Shown one piece after another: positions 7,190 to 14,899 of a stretch of DNA of 14,899 bases. Origin of the DNA: Deltaproteobacteria bacterium (lineage in GTDB: Bacteria > Desulfobacterota > Syntrophia > Syntrophales > UBA5619); the NCBI GenBank assembly GCA_026388345.1, contig JAPLJY010000015.1:1-14899 (forward strand). Direction: 5' to 3'. Each line of letters begins with the position of its first letter. Within the stretch, counting starts at the first letter, position 1. The translations under genes were made by a program, and so were the position numbers. The notes beneath the pieces were generated by a model. The model was not told where the DNA came from, did no database searches, and was given only the letters and a program-made list of their open reading frames with translations.

Positions 7190-9064
7190 ATGAAAGATCC
7201 ATCCAGAACAAATTCGGAGCTGATCGAAGAAATATCCTCCTTAAAACAGAGAATCCAGGAATTGGAACAAGCTGAATCAGAGCGCAAGCGGACGGAGAAG
7301 GCGCTGAGAGATTCCGAATCGAAATACCGGTTTCTCGCAGAGAGCGCGGCTGATGTGGTATTCACTTTGGATATCAACCTGCTGACCACCTATGTCAGTC
7401 CGTCCATTGAAAGAATGCTGGGGTATACTCCGGAAGAAAGGATAGCTCAAAAAGTAGATCAACAGTTGACCCTCAATTCCCAGAAATTGGCTTTCGAGGC
7501 ACTGATGGCGGAATTAGACCAAGAAAAAGAGAAGGGCGCGGATCCGAACCGGTCTCAGACCCTGGAATTGGAGTATTATCACAAGGACGGTTCCATAAAG
7601 CATCTTGTAACTTACATTCGGGGCATCCGTGACAGCGAGGGAAAATTGACGGGTTTTTACGGTTCGAACCATGACATCACCGCCCGCAAGCGGGCGGAGG
7701 ATGCGCTGCGGGCGAGCGAGGAAGTGTTCAGGAGCTACCTGGAGTATGCCCCGGATGGCGTCTACATGAGCGATCTGGAAGGCAACTTCCTCTACGGCAA
7801 CCGCAAGTGTGAAGAGATCATCGGTTACCGGCGTAATGAGCTGATCGGTAGAAACTTTTTGGAATTGAACATCCTGCCAGAAAATAGCCTGAATAAAGCC
7901 GCCCAGTTGCTCCAGGCCAATATCGAGGGCAAGTCCACCGGCCCGGACGAGATTGAACTGATCAGCAAAGAAGGGCGCCTCATACCCGTTGAGATCAACA
8001 CCAGCGTGGTTCAACGCATGGGTCAAGGAATCGTTCTCGCTTTCGTTCGCGACATCACCGAGCGCAAGCAGGCGGAGGAAGAACTTCGCGAATCCGAGGA
8101 AAAATATCGAAACATCCTTGAGAACATCGAAGACGGCTACTTTGAAGTCGATCGGGCCGGCGATTTCACATTTTTCAACTCTTCTCTTTGCCGGATCCTT
8201 GGTTACCCCAGAGAAGAAATGTCGGGCATGAACTACAAAGTATTAACGGACGCCGAAAACGTAAAGATTGTCTTTCAGGCTTTTAACGAGATCTATGCAA
8301 CCGGGATTCCCTCAAAGGGCTTTGAGTGGGAGGCGATTAGAAAGGACGGTACCAAAAAGTGTATCGAGGTATCGGTATCTCTTATAGTAAAGCCGGGGGA
8401 GAAACCTACCAGGTTTCGTGGCATTGCCCGTGATGTCACAGAGCGCAAGAGGGCGGAGGAGGAACTTCAGCGGACCCTCGAAAGTCTCAGGAAGGCAGTT
8501 GGCGCGACCATCCAGGTGATGGCGTCCGCCGTGGAGCTCAGAGATCCCTATACGGCGGGTCACCAGATCCGGTCAGCGGATCTTGCCCGTGCCATTGCCA
8601 CGGAGATGGGACTTCCTCATGAAAAGATCGAAGGCATTCGTGTCGCCGGTTCCATCCATGACATCGGAAAACTATCGATCCCTGCGGAGATATTGTCGAA
8701 GCCTACCAAGCTGTCGGAAATCGAATTTAGACTGATTAAGGAACACTCCCAGAAGGGGTATGAGATGCTGAAGGATGTGGAATCCCCCTGGCCCCTGGCG
8801 GAGATGGTCTATCAGCACCATGAGCGGATGGATGGTACTGGCTATCCCAGAAATTTGAAAGGGGATGACATTCTGATCGAGGCCCGCATCCTGGCTGTGG
8901 CCGATGTGGTGGAGGCCATGGCCTCCCACCGGCCCTACCGTGCGACATTGGGGATTGAGGCGGCGATCGAGGAGATTTCAAAAGAACGGGGTATCCTCTA
9001 TGACCCGGAAGCCGTGGACGCCTGCGTTAAGCTCTTTCAGGAGAAGAGACACAGCCTAAACTAA
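7190..9064 (+). CDS. PAS-PAS-PAS-HD-GYP cyclic di-GMP phosphodiesterase candidate
   Basis: A 624-residue soluble protein. A short coiled coil (residues 8-40) is followed by PAS domains at about 44-170, 178-298 and 301-425, each ending in an ITERKQAE-type linker, and by an HD-GYP domain at about 428-624. All signature residues of an active enzyme are present: His490-Asp491 in IHDIGKLSIP, KEHSQKGYE, His543-His544 and Gly551-Tyr552-Pro553 in HHERMDGTGYP, and VADVVEAMASHRPYR. It should linearise cyclic di-GMP to pGpG or GMP in the cytoplasm under PAS control. AAGGAAGGG at 7175-7183 supports ATG 7190. It is the only intact HD-GYP enzyme of the three in this window. The PAS ligands cannot be told from sequence. 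Confidence 0.9.
   Translation: MKDPSRTNSELIEEISSLKQRIQELEQAESERKRTEKALRDSESKYRFLAESAADVVFTLDINLLTTYVSPSIERMLGYTPEERIAQKVDQQLTLNSQKLAFEALMAELDQEKEKGADPNRSQTLELEYYHKDGSIKHLVTYIRGIRDSEGKLTGFYGSNHDITARKRAEDALRASEEVFRSYLEYAPDGVYMSDLEGNFLYGNRKCEEIIGYRRNELIGRNFLELNILPENSLNKAAQLLQANIEGKSTGPDEIELISKEGRLIPVEINTSVVQRMGQGIVLAFVRDITERKQAEEELRESEEKYRNILENIEDGYFEVDRAGDFTFFNSSLCRILGYPREEMSGMNYKVLTDAENVKIVFQAFNEIYATGIPSKGFEWEAIRKDGTKKCIEVSVSLIVKPGEKPTRFRGIARDVTERKRAEEELQRTLESLRKAVGATIQVMASAVELRDPYTAGHQIRSADLARAIATEMGLPHEKIEGIRVAGSIHDIGKLSIPAEILSKPTKLSEIEFRLIKEHSQKGYEMLKDVESPWPLAEMVYQHHERMDGTGYPRNLKGDDILIEARILAVADVVEAMASHRPYRATLGIEAAIEEISKERGILYDPEAVDACVKLFQEKRHSLN
8441..9052 (+). repeat. HD-GYP DNA repeat, copy 2
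   Basis: Partner of 4789-5400, in the same orientation. The identical tracts lie at 8648-8682 and 8775-8836 and cover the codons of the HD and HHE metal-binding motifs. Confidence 0.8.
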
Positions 9065-9078
9065 ACGGAGAGATTTTT

Positions 9079-10689
9079 ATGAAGGCTGCTCGCAAAGATA
9101 TCAAGATAAACCATTATGTTATTATCCTCATCCTGCTCTTGACGGGGCTGTCCGCCGCATCCCAGTGGTGGAACGTAAGTCATCAGACGGAAGAAATTCT
9201 CAAGACCGCCCGGATCCAGGCTAATCTGACCTTCGAGAAGGATATGCTTTACCGCCAGTGGGTCGCCTCCCAGGGCGGGGTTTACGTGGCCGTCAGCGAA
9301 AGAACGCCGCCAAACCCCTACCTGTCTGTGCCCAACCGCGATGTAAAGACATCCGCCGGACAGACCCTGACCCTCGTGAATCCCGCCTACATGACCCGTC
9401 AGATCAATGAAATGGCGGCAAAGGCCAACGCCTCCTACGGACACCTCACAAGTCTCAACCCCATCCGCCCCGGCAACAGCCCCGATCCGTGGGAGAAGGA
9501 AGCCCTGCAGTCCTTTGAGAAGGGGGTAAAAGAGGTCTACGAAATCGAGAAGATCGGCGGTGAAGACCACATGCGCCTCATGCGCCCCTTTGTCACGGAG
9601 GAATCCTGCCTGAAATGCCACGCCTTGCAGGGTTACAAGGTGGGAGACATCCGGGGCGGGATCAGCGTTTCCATCCCCATGAAGCCTTTCTACGCCCTGT
9701 TGGAGACGAGCAGGAACCGTCTATCGCTGATTCACGGAATCGTCTGGCTCTTTTTCGTTGTCTTGATCGCTTGGGGCGGGAAACGATTGAAAGATGCTCA
9801 CGATAGCCTCAGCGCCAGTCAAAGCCGCTTCCGGGAGCTGTTCGACAAAATGAAAAGCGGCGTGGCCGTTTACGAGGCAAAAGACGAAGGCAATGATTTC
9901 TTTTTGACGGACTTTAACCGCGCCGCGGAAAAGATCGACCAGGTATCGAAGGCGGACGTGGTCGGAAGGTCCGTTTTGCAGATATTCCCGACTATTAAAG
10001 AATTCGGTCTGTTCGAGGTGCTCCAAAACGTCTGGAAAGACGGGATTCCCCGGCATCATCCGGTCAGTCAATACAAGGACGGCCGCATCGAAGGATGGAG
10101 AGAAAATTATCTCTACAAGCTACCTTCCGGCGAAGTCGTTGCCATCTACGACGATGTCACGGAGAATAGAAAAAGGGAGGAGGAGATCCGGATCCTTGCG
10201 GTTACGGACCCTCTGACCGAACTGTACAACCGACGAGGCTTTATGACCCTTGCCGACCAGCAGATCAAAGCGGCGACCCGAACCAACAAAAAGATGTCGC
10301 TGTTGTTCATTGACATCGATGGCCTGAAACGGATCAATGATACCTTGGGTCATGAGGAAGGGGACCGGGCGCTCGTGAGTGCGGCAAATGTTTTAAAACA
10401 AACCTTCCGGGAGTCGGATATCATGGCACGCATGGGGGGCGACGAATTTGCCGTGCTTGCGGTCGATGCCGCAGAGAATCCGGAAATCGTCCTCAAGCGT
10501 CTTGCAGAGCAGATCGGTCTCCACAATGCCGTGCCGGATCGCCTCTATGAAATCTCTATGAGTATCGGCGTCACAGTCTATGATCCCAAGGCCCCCTGCT
10601 CGCTCGACGACCTGATATCCCGGGCCGACACGCTGATGTATGAGCAGAAAAAAATGAAGTCCGTTAATACCTTGGAAACGGGTCGTTGA
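9079..10689 (+). CDS. Haem-c sensor (DUF3365) PAS diguanylate cyclase
   Basis: A 536-residue inner-membrane protein. A membrane segment lies at about residues 11-30, a periplasmic DUF3365/Tll0287-like sensor at about 31-213, a second membrane segment at about 216-233, a PAS domain at about 248-365 and a GGDEF domain at about 370-530. The sensor contains CLKCH (Cys177, Cys180, His181), a covalent haem-c binding motif, which suggests redox or gas sensing outside the cytoplasm. The cyclase site GGDEF (453-457) is intact, and RESD (444-447) five residues upstream fits the RxxD product-inhibition site. It should make cyclic di-GMP from GTP, opposing the HD-GYP enzyme encoded 14 bases upstream. GGAG in the short gap precedes ATG 9079. 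Haem attachment needs a cytochrome c maturation system not seen here. Confidence 0.88.
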   Translation: MKAARKDIKINHYVIILILLLTGLSAASQWWNVSHQTEEILKTARIQANLTFEKDMLYRQWVASQGGVYVAVSERTPPNPYLSVPNRDVKTSAGQTLTLVNPAYMTRQINEMAAKANASYGHLTSLNPIRPGNSPDPWEKEALQSFEKGVKEVYEIEKIGGEDHMRLMRPFVTEESCLKCHALQGYKVGDIRGGISVSIPMKPFYALLETSRNRLSLIHGIVWLFFVVLIAWGGKRLKDAHDSLSASQSRFRELFDKMKSGVAVYEAKDEGNDFFLTDFNRAAEKIDQVSKADVVGRSVLQIFPTIKEFGLFEVLQNVWKDGIPRHHPVSQYKDGRIEGWRENYLYKLPSGEVVAIYDDVTENRKREEEIRILAVTDPLTELYNRRGFMTLADQQIKAATRTNKKMSLLFIDIDGLKRINDTLGHEEGDRALVSAANVLKQTFRESDIMARMGGDEFAVLAVDAAENPEIVLKRLAEQIGLHNAVPDRLYEISMSIGVTVYDPKAPCSLDDLISRADTLMYEQKKMKSVNTLETGR

Positions 10690-10764
10690 ATTCGGAGAGT
10701 GACTATCGCATGTATCGATTGGTAATTTATAAACTTTTCGTGATCAGACGACACCCAAATAATA

Positions 10765-10792
10765 TTGACTTTCTGATAATGTGAGGTAGTAT
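10765..10792 (+). promoter_or_regulatory. Likely sigma-70 type promoter for the CheB-CheR gene
   Basis: TTGACT (10765-10770) and TAGTAT (10787-10792) are separated by 16 bases and sit about 100 bases before the start codon, inside the 201-base gap after the cyclase gene. The surrounding sequence is AT-rich compared with the flanking genes. The match is 5 of 6 at -35 and 4 of 6 at -10. Confidence 0.4.
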
Positions 10793-10839
10793 GCAATAAT
10801 TCTAACTCGATGTGTTCGCAAAGCTTTCACTCAGCGTGG

Positions 10840-10859
10840 GTATGCCCTGAAGGGTATAC
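10840..10859 (+). promoter_or_regulatory. Small inverted repeat in the leader of the CheB-CheR gene
   Basis: GTATGCCCT (10840-10848) and AGGGTATAC (10851-10859) are reverse complements apart from one G-T pair. The repeat lies between the proposed promoter and the ribosome site, where it could be an operator or a leader hairpin. No known regulator site is recognised. Confidence 0.3.
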
Positions 10860-10890
10860 GAAGCGGTCGGCATTGAACAGGAGGAATCGG

Positions 10891-13800
10891 ATGAAAAAGA
10901 AGAAGACCGTGCCCATAAAGCCAGCAATCCCGATGTCTGAAGAGGCGCCGCCGGACGCGTCGGTTGAGACAGCAGTTGACATGTCCGTGGGGGGACAAGC
11001 CCCCAATAACCCGCCCAATAACTCGCCGGACACATTCAGCCACGAGCAGGCGGGTTTCCCCGTCGTCGGCATCGGCGCCTCCGCCGGGGGGCTGGCGGCG
11101 TTCGAGGCGTTCTTTTCCGCCATGCCAGCCGATGCTGATCCCGGCATGGCCTTTGTGCTCGTGCAGCACCTGGCCCCGGACCACAAGAGCATCCTCACCG
11201 ACCTGGTAAGACGCTATACGCGGATGCAGGTTTACGAGGTCGAGGACGGGATGGCGGTCCAACCCAACTGCACCTACATCATCCCGCCCAACCGGGACAT
11301 GGCCTTCCTGAACGGCGCCCTGCATTTGCTGGAACAGACCTCTCCCCGGGGCATGCGTCTGCCCATTGACTTTTTCTTCCGTTCCCTCGCCCTGGACCAG
11401 CGCGAGCGGGCCATCTGCATCGTCCTGTCCGGCACCGGCAGCGACGGCACGCAGGGCGTCCGGGCAATCAAGGGCGAGGGGGGCATGGTCATGGCGCAGA
11501 ACCCCGAATCCGCGGAGTACAACGGCATGCCGCGGAGCGCCATCGCCACGGGCCTTACGGACTATGTCCTGCCGCCGGCGGAGATGACTGCCCAGCTCAT
11601 CGCCTACGTCGCCCACACCTTCGGCAAAAGGCCCCGCCCGTTCTCTCCCCCGACCCCCAGGGCGGAAGACCTCCTGAAAAAGATCTGTATCCTCATGCGC
11701 GACCAGACGGGCCATGACTTTTCCCTCTACAAGCAGAAAACCATGATCCGCCGCGTGGAGCGGCGCATGGCCGTCCATCAGATCGACCGGCTGGACGGGT
11801 ACGTGCGCTACCTGCAGAAAAATCCGGCCGAAGGGGAGGCCCTCTTTCGCGATCTTCTGATCGGCGTCACCAGTTTTTTTCGGGACCCCGAAGCCTTCAC
11901 GGCCCTCGAGGAAAAAGTCATCCCGCAGCTCATTGCCGGCAAGCCCGCGGGGGCAACGATCCGTGTCTGGTCGCCGGGATGCTCCACCGGCGAGGAGGCC
12001 TATTCCCTCGCCATCCTGCTCCAGGAGCGTCTGGAGGCGCTGAAACAGACCTTCACGGTGCAGGTGTTCGCCACGGACATTGACAGTCGGGCCATCGATG
12101 CGGCCCGGGCCGGCGTTTACCCTGCCGGCATCGCCGCCGACGTCACTCCGGAGAGACTCGCACGTTTTTTTTCCCATGACCCGGAGGTTGGCATTTACCG
12201 CATCCAGAAAGGCATCCGCGAACTGCTGGTCCTTTCCGAGCAGGACGTGATCAAAGACCCGCCCTTTTCCAAGCTCGATTTGATCAGTTGCCGGAACCTG
12301 ATGATCTATATGGGCGCTGAGTTGCAGAAGAAGCTGATCCCCCTGTTCCACTATGCCTTGAACCCCGGAGGCACCCTCTTCCTGGGAACCTCCGAGACGG
12401 TGGGGGAATTTCTGGACCTCTTTCAACCGATGGACCATAAATGGAAGCTCTATCAGCGCAAAGGAGAGGCCCAGGGCGCGCACCGCCCGGCGCTGGGAAG
12501 GTTTATCCCGCCCCTGACAGCGGACGGGGCCGCCCCAAGGCCGGCAAAAGCAGAGCGCAGCGACGTGAGCAAAGTCCCCCTGCGTGAGCTTGCCGAACAG
12601 GCCTTGATCCACGAATACACCCCGGCCAGCGTGGTCGTCAATACACTTGGCGATATCCTCTATATCCACGGCCGGACGGGGAAATACCTGGAACCGGCCC
12701 CCGGTGACGCCGGGATGAACATCACGAAAATGGCCCGGGAGGGATTGCGGCGGGAGCTGGCCGCGGCCCTGCGCAAAGCGGCGGCCCGTAAAGAGACGGC
12801 GCGCTACCCGGGCCTGCGGGTCAAAACCAACGGCGATTTCATCAATGTCAATCTGAAGGTCCGGCAGCTAACCGCAGGCCCCTTCGATCCTGCGACAGGC
12901 TCGGGGCAGGCTGGGGAGAAGGGCCGGCCGGAGGCAACCGCCGCCGGTCTGTTCCTGGTCAGCTTTGAGGATGCGCCGGCGGCAAAGGTCCGATCCAAGC
13001 GGACCGAGGGGACAGGCGATGGGGTAATCCATCTTGCCGCAGACAGCGACGCCCGGGTGGCGACGCTGGAGCAGGAACTGCGGGACAAGGAGGAATATCT
13101 CCAGTCCACCATCGAGGAGATGGAGACTTCCAGCGAAGAGATCAAATCCTCCAACGAGGAACTGCAGTCGGTGAACGAAGAATTGCAGTCCACCAACGAG
13201 GAGTTGGAGACCTCCAAGGAGGAGCTGCAGTCGGTGAACGAGGAGTTAGGGACGGTCAATTCCGAGTTGCAGCAGAATGTCACCGAGCTGTCCCGGACCA
13301 ACAACGACATGAACAACCTCCTGGCCGGCACGGGCGTGGGCACCGTTTTTGTGGACCAGCAAATGCGCATCCGGCGCTTCACCCCCACCGCCACCCAACT
13401 GATCAACCTGATCCAGACGGACGTGGGGCGGCCGGTGGGCCACATCGTCTCCAACCTCGTAGGCTATGAGAGCCTGCTTACGGACACGCAGGCGGTATTG
13501 GACACCCTGATTCCCAACGAGCTGGAAGTGCAGACAAAAGCGGGCAATTGGTATCTGATGCGCATCCGGCCCTATCGCACCCTGGAAAACGTCATTGAAG
13601 GCGCGGTGCTCACCTTCACCGAGATCACCGAGCTGAAAGCGGCGCAGGCGCAGGCGCAGGCGCAGGCGCAGGCGGCGCTGCGTGAAGCAATAACGCAGCG
13701 CCGCCTGGCCGTGGTGGTACTGGACGCCCACGATGCCATCACGGTGCAGGACATGGAGGGCCGCATCCTGGCCTGGAATCCGGCGGCGGAGCGGATGTAC

Positions 13801-14049
13801 GGCTGGAGCGAGGCCGAGGCCCTGGCGATGAACATCCGCGACCGGATCCAGGAGAGCCAACAGAAGGAAGCGTTGGCCGTGGTGCAGCAACTGGCCCGGG
13901 CCGATGTTCTCGAACCCTACCGCGCCCAGCGGCTCGCCAAAGACGGCCGGATCGTGGAGGTGTGGCTCACCGCCACCGCATTGGTCAAAGAGACCGGCGA
14001 GATTTACGCCATTGCGACGACGGAAAGGGAAGCCGTTAAAAGGGACTGA
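10891..14049 (+). CDS. CheB-CheR fusion with coiled coil and PAS domains
   Basis: A 1052-residue protein. A polar tail (1-50) precedes a CheB methylesterase domain with the Ser64 (GASAGG), His93 (QHL) and Asp185 (GTGSDG) triad. A CheR methyltransferase follows at about 265-530, with the SAM loop SPGCSTGEEAYS near 361-372 and SCRNLMIYM near 466-474. Next come a PAS-like segment, a long coiled coil rich in EELQS repeats (about 722-812), a PAS domain (about 815-910), an Ala-Gln repeat and a final PAS (about 935-1045). The enzymes remove and add methyl groups on receptor glutamates; in fusions like this the true targets are often unknown. There is no CheB receiver domain and no histidine kinase after the last PAS. 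AGGAGG at 10879-10884 selects ATG 10891 over an in-frame ATG at 10810. No other chemotaxis gene is nearby. Confidence 0.92.
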   Translation: MKKKKTVPIKPAIPMSEEAPPDASVETAVDMSVGGQAPNNPPNNSPDTFSHEQAGFPVVGIGASAGGLAAFEAFFSAMPADADPGMAFVLVQHLAPDHKSILTDLVRRYTRMQVYEVEDGMAVQPNCTYIIPPNRDMAFLNGALHLLEQTSPRGMRLPIDFFFRSLALDQRERAICIVLSGTGSDGTQGVRAIKGEGGMVMAQNPESAEYNGMPRSAIATGLTDYVLPPAEMTAQLIAYVAHTFGKRPRPFSPPTPRAEDLLKKICILMRDQTGHDFSLYKQKTMIRRVERRMAVHQIDRLDGYVRYLQKNPAEGEALFRDLLIGVTSFFRDPEAFTALEEKVIPQLIAGKPAGATIRVWSPGCSTGEEAYSLAILLQERLEALKQTFTVQVFATDIDSRAIDAARAGVYPAGIAADVTPERLARFFSHDPEVGIYRIQKGIRELLVLSEQDVIKDPPFSKLDLISCRNLMIYMGAELQKKLIPLFHYALNPGGTLFLGTSETVGEFLDLFQPMDHKWKLYQRKGEAQGAHRPALGRFIPPLTADGAAPRPAKAERSDVSKVPLRELAEQALIHEYTPASVVVNTLGDILYIHGRTGKYLEPAPGDAGMNITKMAREGLRRELAAALRKAAARKETARYPGLRVKTNGDFINVNLKVRQLTAGPFDPATGSGQAGEKGRPEATAAGLFLVSFEDAPAAKVRSKRTEGTGDGVIHLAADSDARVATLEQELRDKEEYLQSTIEEMETSSEEIKSSNEELQSVNEELQSTNEELETSKEELQSVNEELGTVNSELQQNVTELSRTNNDMNNLLAGTGVGTVFVDQQMRIRRFTPTATQLINLIQTDVGRPVGHIVSNLVGYESLLTDTQAVLDTLIPNELEVQTKAGNWYLMRIRPYRTLENVIEGAVLTFTEITELKAAQAQAQAQAQAALREAITQRRLAVVVLDAHDAITVQDMEGRILAWNPAAERMYGWSEAEALAMNIRDRIQESQQKEALAVVQQLARADVLEPYRAQRLAKDGRIVEVWLTATALVKETGEIYAIATTEREAVKRD
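13642..13671 (+). repeat. Hexanucleotide repeat (GCGCAG)5 coding for Ala-Gln
   Basis: Five perfect copies of GCGCAG lie in frame between the last two PAS domains and give an Ala-Gln run. Copy changes would alter linker length by two residues without breaking the frame. Confidence 0.85.
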
Positions 14050-14448
14050 TTATCTTTCCCATATTTTTTTCAGACCCTCGTCAAAGGTGAAAAGGATGGC
14101 GGCGTTTTTCCAGGCCTTGGCACAGAGGATGCAATCCACGATATCCAGGTTCTTTTCAGCAAAAAGGTTCAGGGCGGCCCTGAGTTCCTCCCGGTCCCGG
14201 TTTTGGATGCCTTTGTAGAGCAGCAGATCGGCAAGCCTGACTGCGGCCTCCTCCCTGGGGACCTTGTAGATCTTCGTCAGAATGTAAATGCATTCGACAA
14301 GGACGCCCTCCAGAATGATGGCCTTTTTTGCCCCGTTCAACACCTGCGTGAAAAAGGCTTCGGCAGTCGCGTATTGATTCAGGTCGTCCTTGATAAGGTA
14401 GCGTATGATCGCATTCGTGTCCGGAAAATTAACGGTTGATTTTTTCAC
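14050..14448 (-). CDS. PIN-domain toxin (VapC-like ribonuclease)
   Basis: A 132-residue PIN-domain protein, the usual size for VapC-type toxins, which cleave RNA with a Mg-dependent acidic site. The expected acidic residues are visible: Asp10 (FPDTNAIIRYL), Glu52 (LVECIYIL), Asp105 (IVDCILCAKA) and Asp123 (FTFDEGLKK). I choose the GTG at 14446-14448 because AGGAGG (14455-14460 on this strand) lies six bases upstream and the conserved Asp then sits near the N-terminus; a longer in-frame version from 14544 would only add a basic, unlike-family tail. The start overlaps the antitoxin gene by 20 bases, so the pair is translationally coupled. Its stop directly abuts the stop of the convergent CheB-CheR gene. 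Confidence 0.87.
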   Translation of the reverse strand: MKKSTVNFPDTNAIIRYLIKDDLNQYATAEAFFTQVLNGAKKAIILEGVLVECIYILTKIYKVPREEAAVRLADLLLYKGIQNRDREELRAALNLFAEKNLDIVDCILCAKAWKNAAILFTFDEGLKKIWER

Positions 14449-14671
14449 GGATCGCCTCCTCCCAGGCCGCCTCTTTCTGGTCCCGGAAAGACGCGGTGGA
14501 TGCCGCATTCCGGGCATAAGCCTGGAGGGAACCGCCGACGTCACTGAGGGGCCGCAGGATCACAACGCCGTCCACAACACTGAAAGAAATCAGATCGGCT
14601 TTCAGGACCTTCCGGATTTCCCGGGGAATTGTGACCTGTCCTTTCTCCGTAATTTTCACAGCAACGGACAT
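14429..14671 (-). CDS. AbrB/SpoVT-type antitoxin
   Basis: An 80-residue protein with an N-terminal swapped-hairpin AbrB DNA-binding domain (VKITEKGQVTIPREIRKVL, then VVDGVVILRPL). The C-terminal helix of about 35 residues probably wraps around the PIN toxin. Such antitoxins neutralise the toxin and repress their own promoter. AAGGAGGT lies just before ATG 14671 on this strand. The operator is expected in the 92-base AT-rich gap to the divergent PAS gene, so binding there could also influence that gene (inference). Confidence 0.87.
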   Translation of the reverse strand: MSVAVKITEKGQVTIPREIRKVLKADLISFSVVDGVVILRPLSDVGGSLQAYARNAASTASFRDQKEAAWEEAIREKINR

Positions 14672-14763
14672 TTTTCGTACCTCCTTACTTATAAGATATT
14701 CATTACTTTTTTATTTTGCACATATTTATGGAAAAGTCAAGGATAATGATTGAGGAGAATCCA

Positions 14764-14899
14764 ATGACAAAAGAAAAGCAATTTGGTCCGGACGGCGCCG
14801 GCGCCGCTTCGAAAGGCTCAGGGCAGACCCTGCGCAGGCGGGCGGAGGAGATGGCCCGGGGAAAAGCCTTCCAGATACCGGAAAACATGGAATCGCTGT
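14764..14899 (+). CDS. Start of another PAS-family signalling protein (partial)
   Basis: Only 45 codons are visible before the window ends. After a short Gly/Ala-rich tag, LRRRAEEMARGKAFQIPENM and ESL closely match the N-terminus of the multi-PAS gene at 3443, so the product is probably a PAS sensor of the same family. GAGGAG at 14752-14757 supports ATG 14764. It is divergent from the toxin-antitoxin pair, with 92 bases between the start codons. The output domain is unknown. Confidence 0.75.
   Translation, partial: MTKEKQFGPDGAGAASKGSGQTLRRRAEEMARGKAFQIPENMESL
14830..14899 (+). repeat. PAS-gene 5' end repeat, copy 2
   Basis: Partner of 3491-3560 at 62 of 70 bases, cut off by the window end, so the true repeat is probably longer. 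Confidence 0.8.

Noticed and set aside
10831..12669. Long open frame on the minus strand opposite the CheB-CheR gene (about 612 codons)
   Set aside because: It mirrors strongly conserved CheB and CheR codons, shows no recognisable domain, and is a GC-rich antisense shadow.
13075..13300. Repetitive GAGGAACTGCAGTC-like DNA in the CheB-CheR gene
   Set aside because: It is explained by the coiled-coil EELQS repeats that are usual in this protein family, not a separate element or CRISPR array.
14022..14070. Possible terminator between the convergent genes: GGAAAG paired with CTTTCC followed by seven T
   Set aside because: Only six pairs with a 26-base loop, and half of it lies in coding sequence; too weak to call.

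Overview
The window looks like an accessory region from a Gram-negative anaerobe or microaerophile, most plausibly a deltaproteobacterium of the Syntrophus/Desulfo- type. This rests on moderately high GC, strong AGGAGG ribosome sites, the abundance of PAS and HD-GYP proteins joined by 'ITERKQAE' linkers, and a CxxCH haem sensor. The taxonomic assignment is inference; no rRNA or tRNA gene is present.

Region 1 (1-3306) is the 3' end of a gas vesicle cluster. It holds a tandem ArsA/Get3-type ATPase, then three small gas vesicle genes in the order gvpS-gvpK-gvpJ (the order known from the Bacillus megaterium cluster), then a divergent cold-shock-domain protein. The ATPase overlaps gvpS and gvpS overlaps gvpK, so they form a translationally coupled operon. 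The main structural gene and the gvpN/F/L/G genes would be expected upstream, outside the window.

Region 2 (3443-10689) is a run of four signalling genes on the same strand, all aimed at cyclic di-GMP. The first is a PAS-PAS-PAS-HD-GYP gene broken by a one-base frameshift. The second is a membrane PAS protein whose HD-GYP domain has lost its metal ligands. The third is an intact PAS-PAS-PAS-HD-GYP phosphodiesterase candidate. The fourth is a membrane-anchored haem-c sensor (DUF3365/Tll0287-like) with PAS and an intact GGDEF cyclase domain. The HD-GYP ends of the first and third genes share long perfect DNA tracts, which indicates recent duplication or gene conversion.

Region 3 (10690-14049) is one large CheB-CheR-coiled coil-PAS gene with its own likely promoter. 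Both enzymatic halves are intact, but it has no receiver domain and no histidine kinase.

Region 4 (14050-14671, minus strand) is an AbrB/PIN toxin-antitoxin pair that meets the CheB-CheR gene tail to tail. A further PAS-family gene starts divergently at 14764 and runs off the end. Its first 70 visible bases after the N-terminal tag match the start of the gene at 3443 at 62 of 70 positions, so the signalling block lies between direct repeats.

Taken together (inference), the region combines a buoyancy organelle with redox-responsive and PAS-responsive second-messenger proteins that could decide between floating, swimming and attachment. The most unusual points are the ArsA-type ATPase embedded in the gas vesicle operon, a heptanucleotide tandem repeat inside the start of gvpK, and the mixture of intact, broken and degenerate HD-GYP genes.
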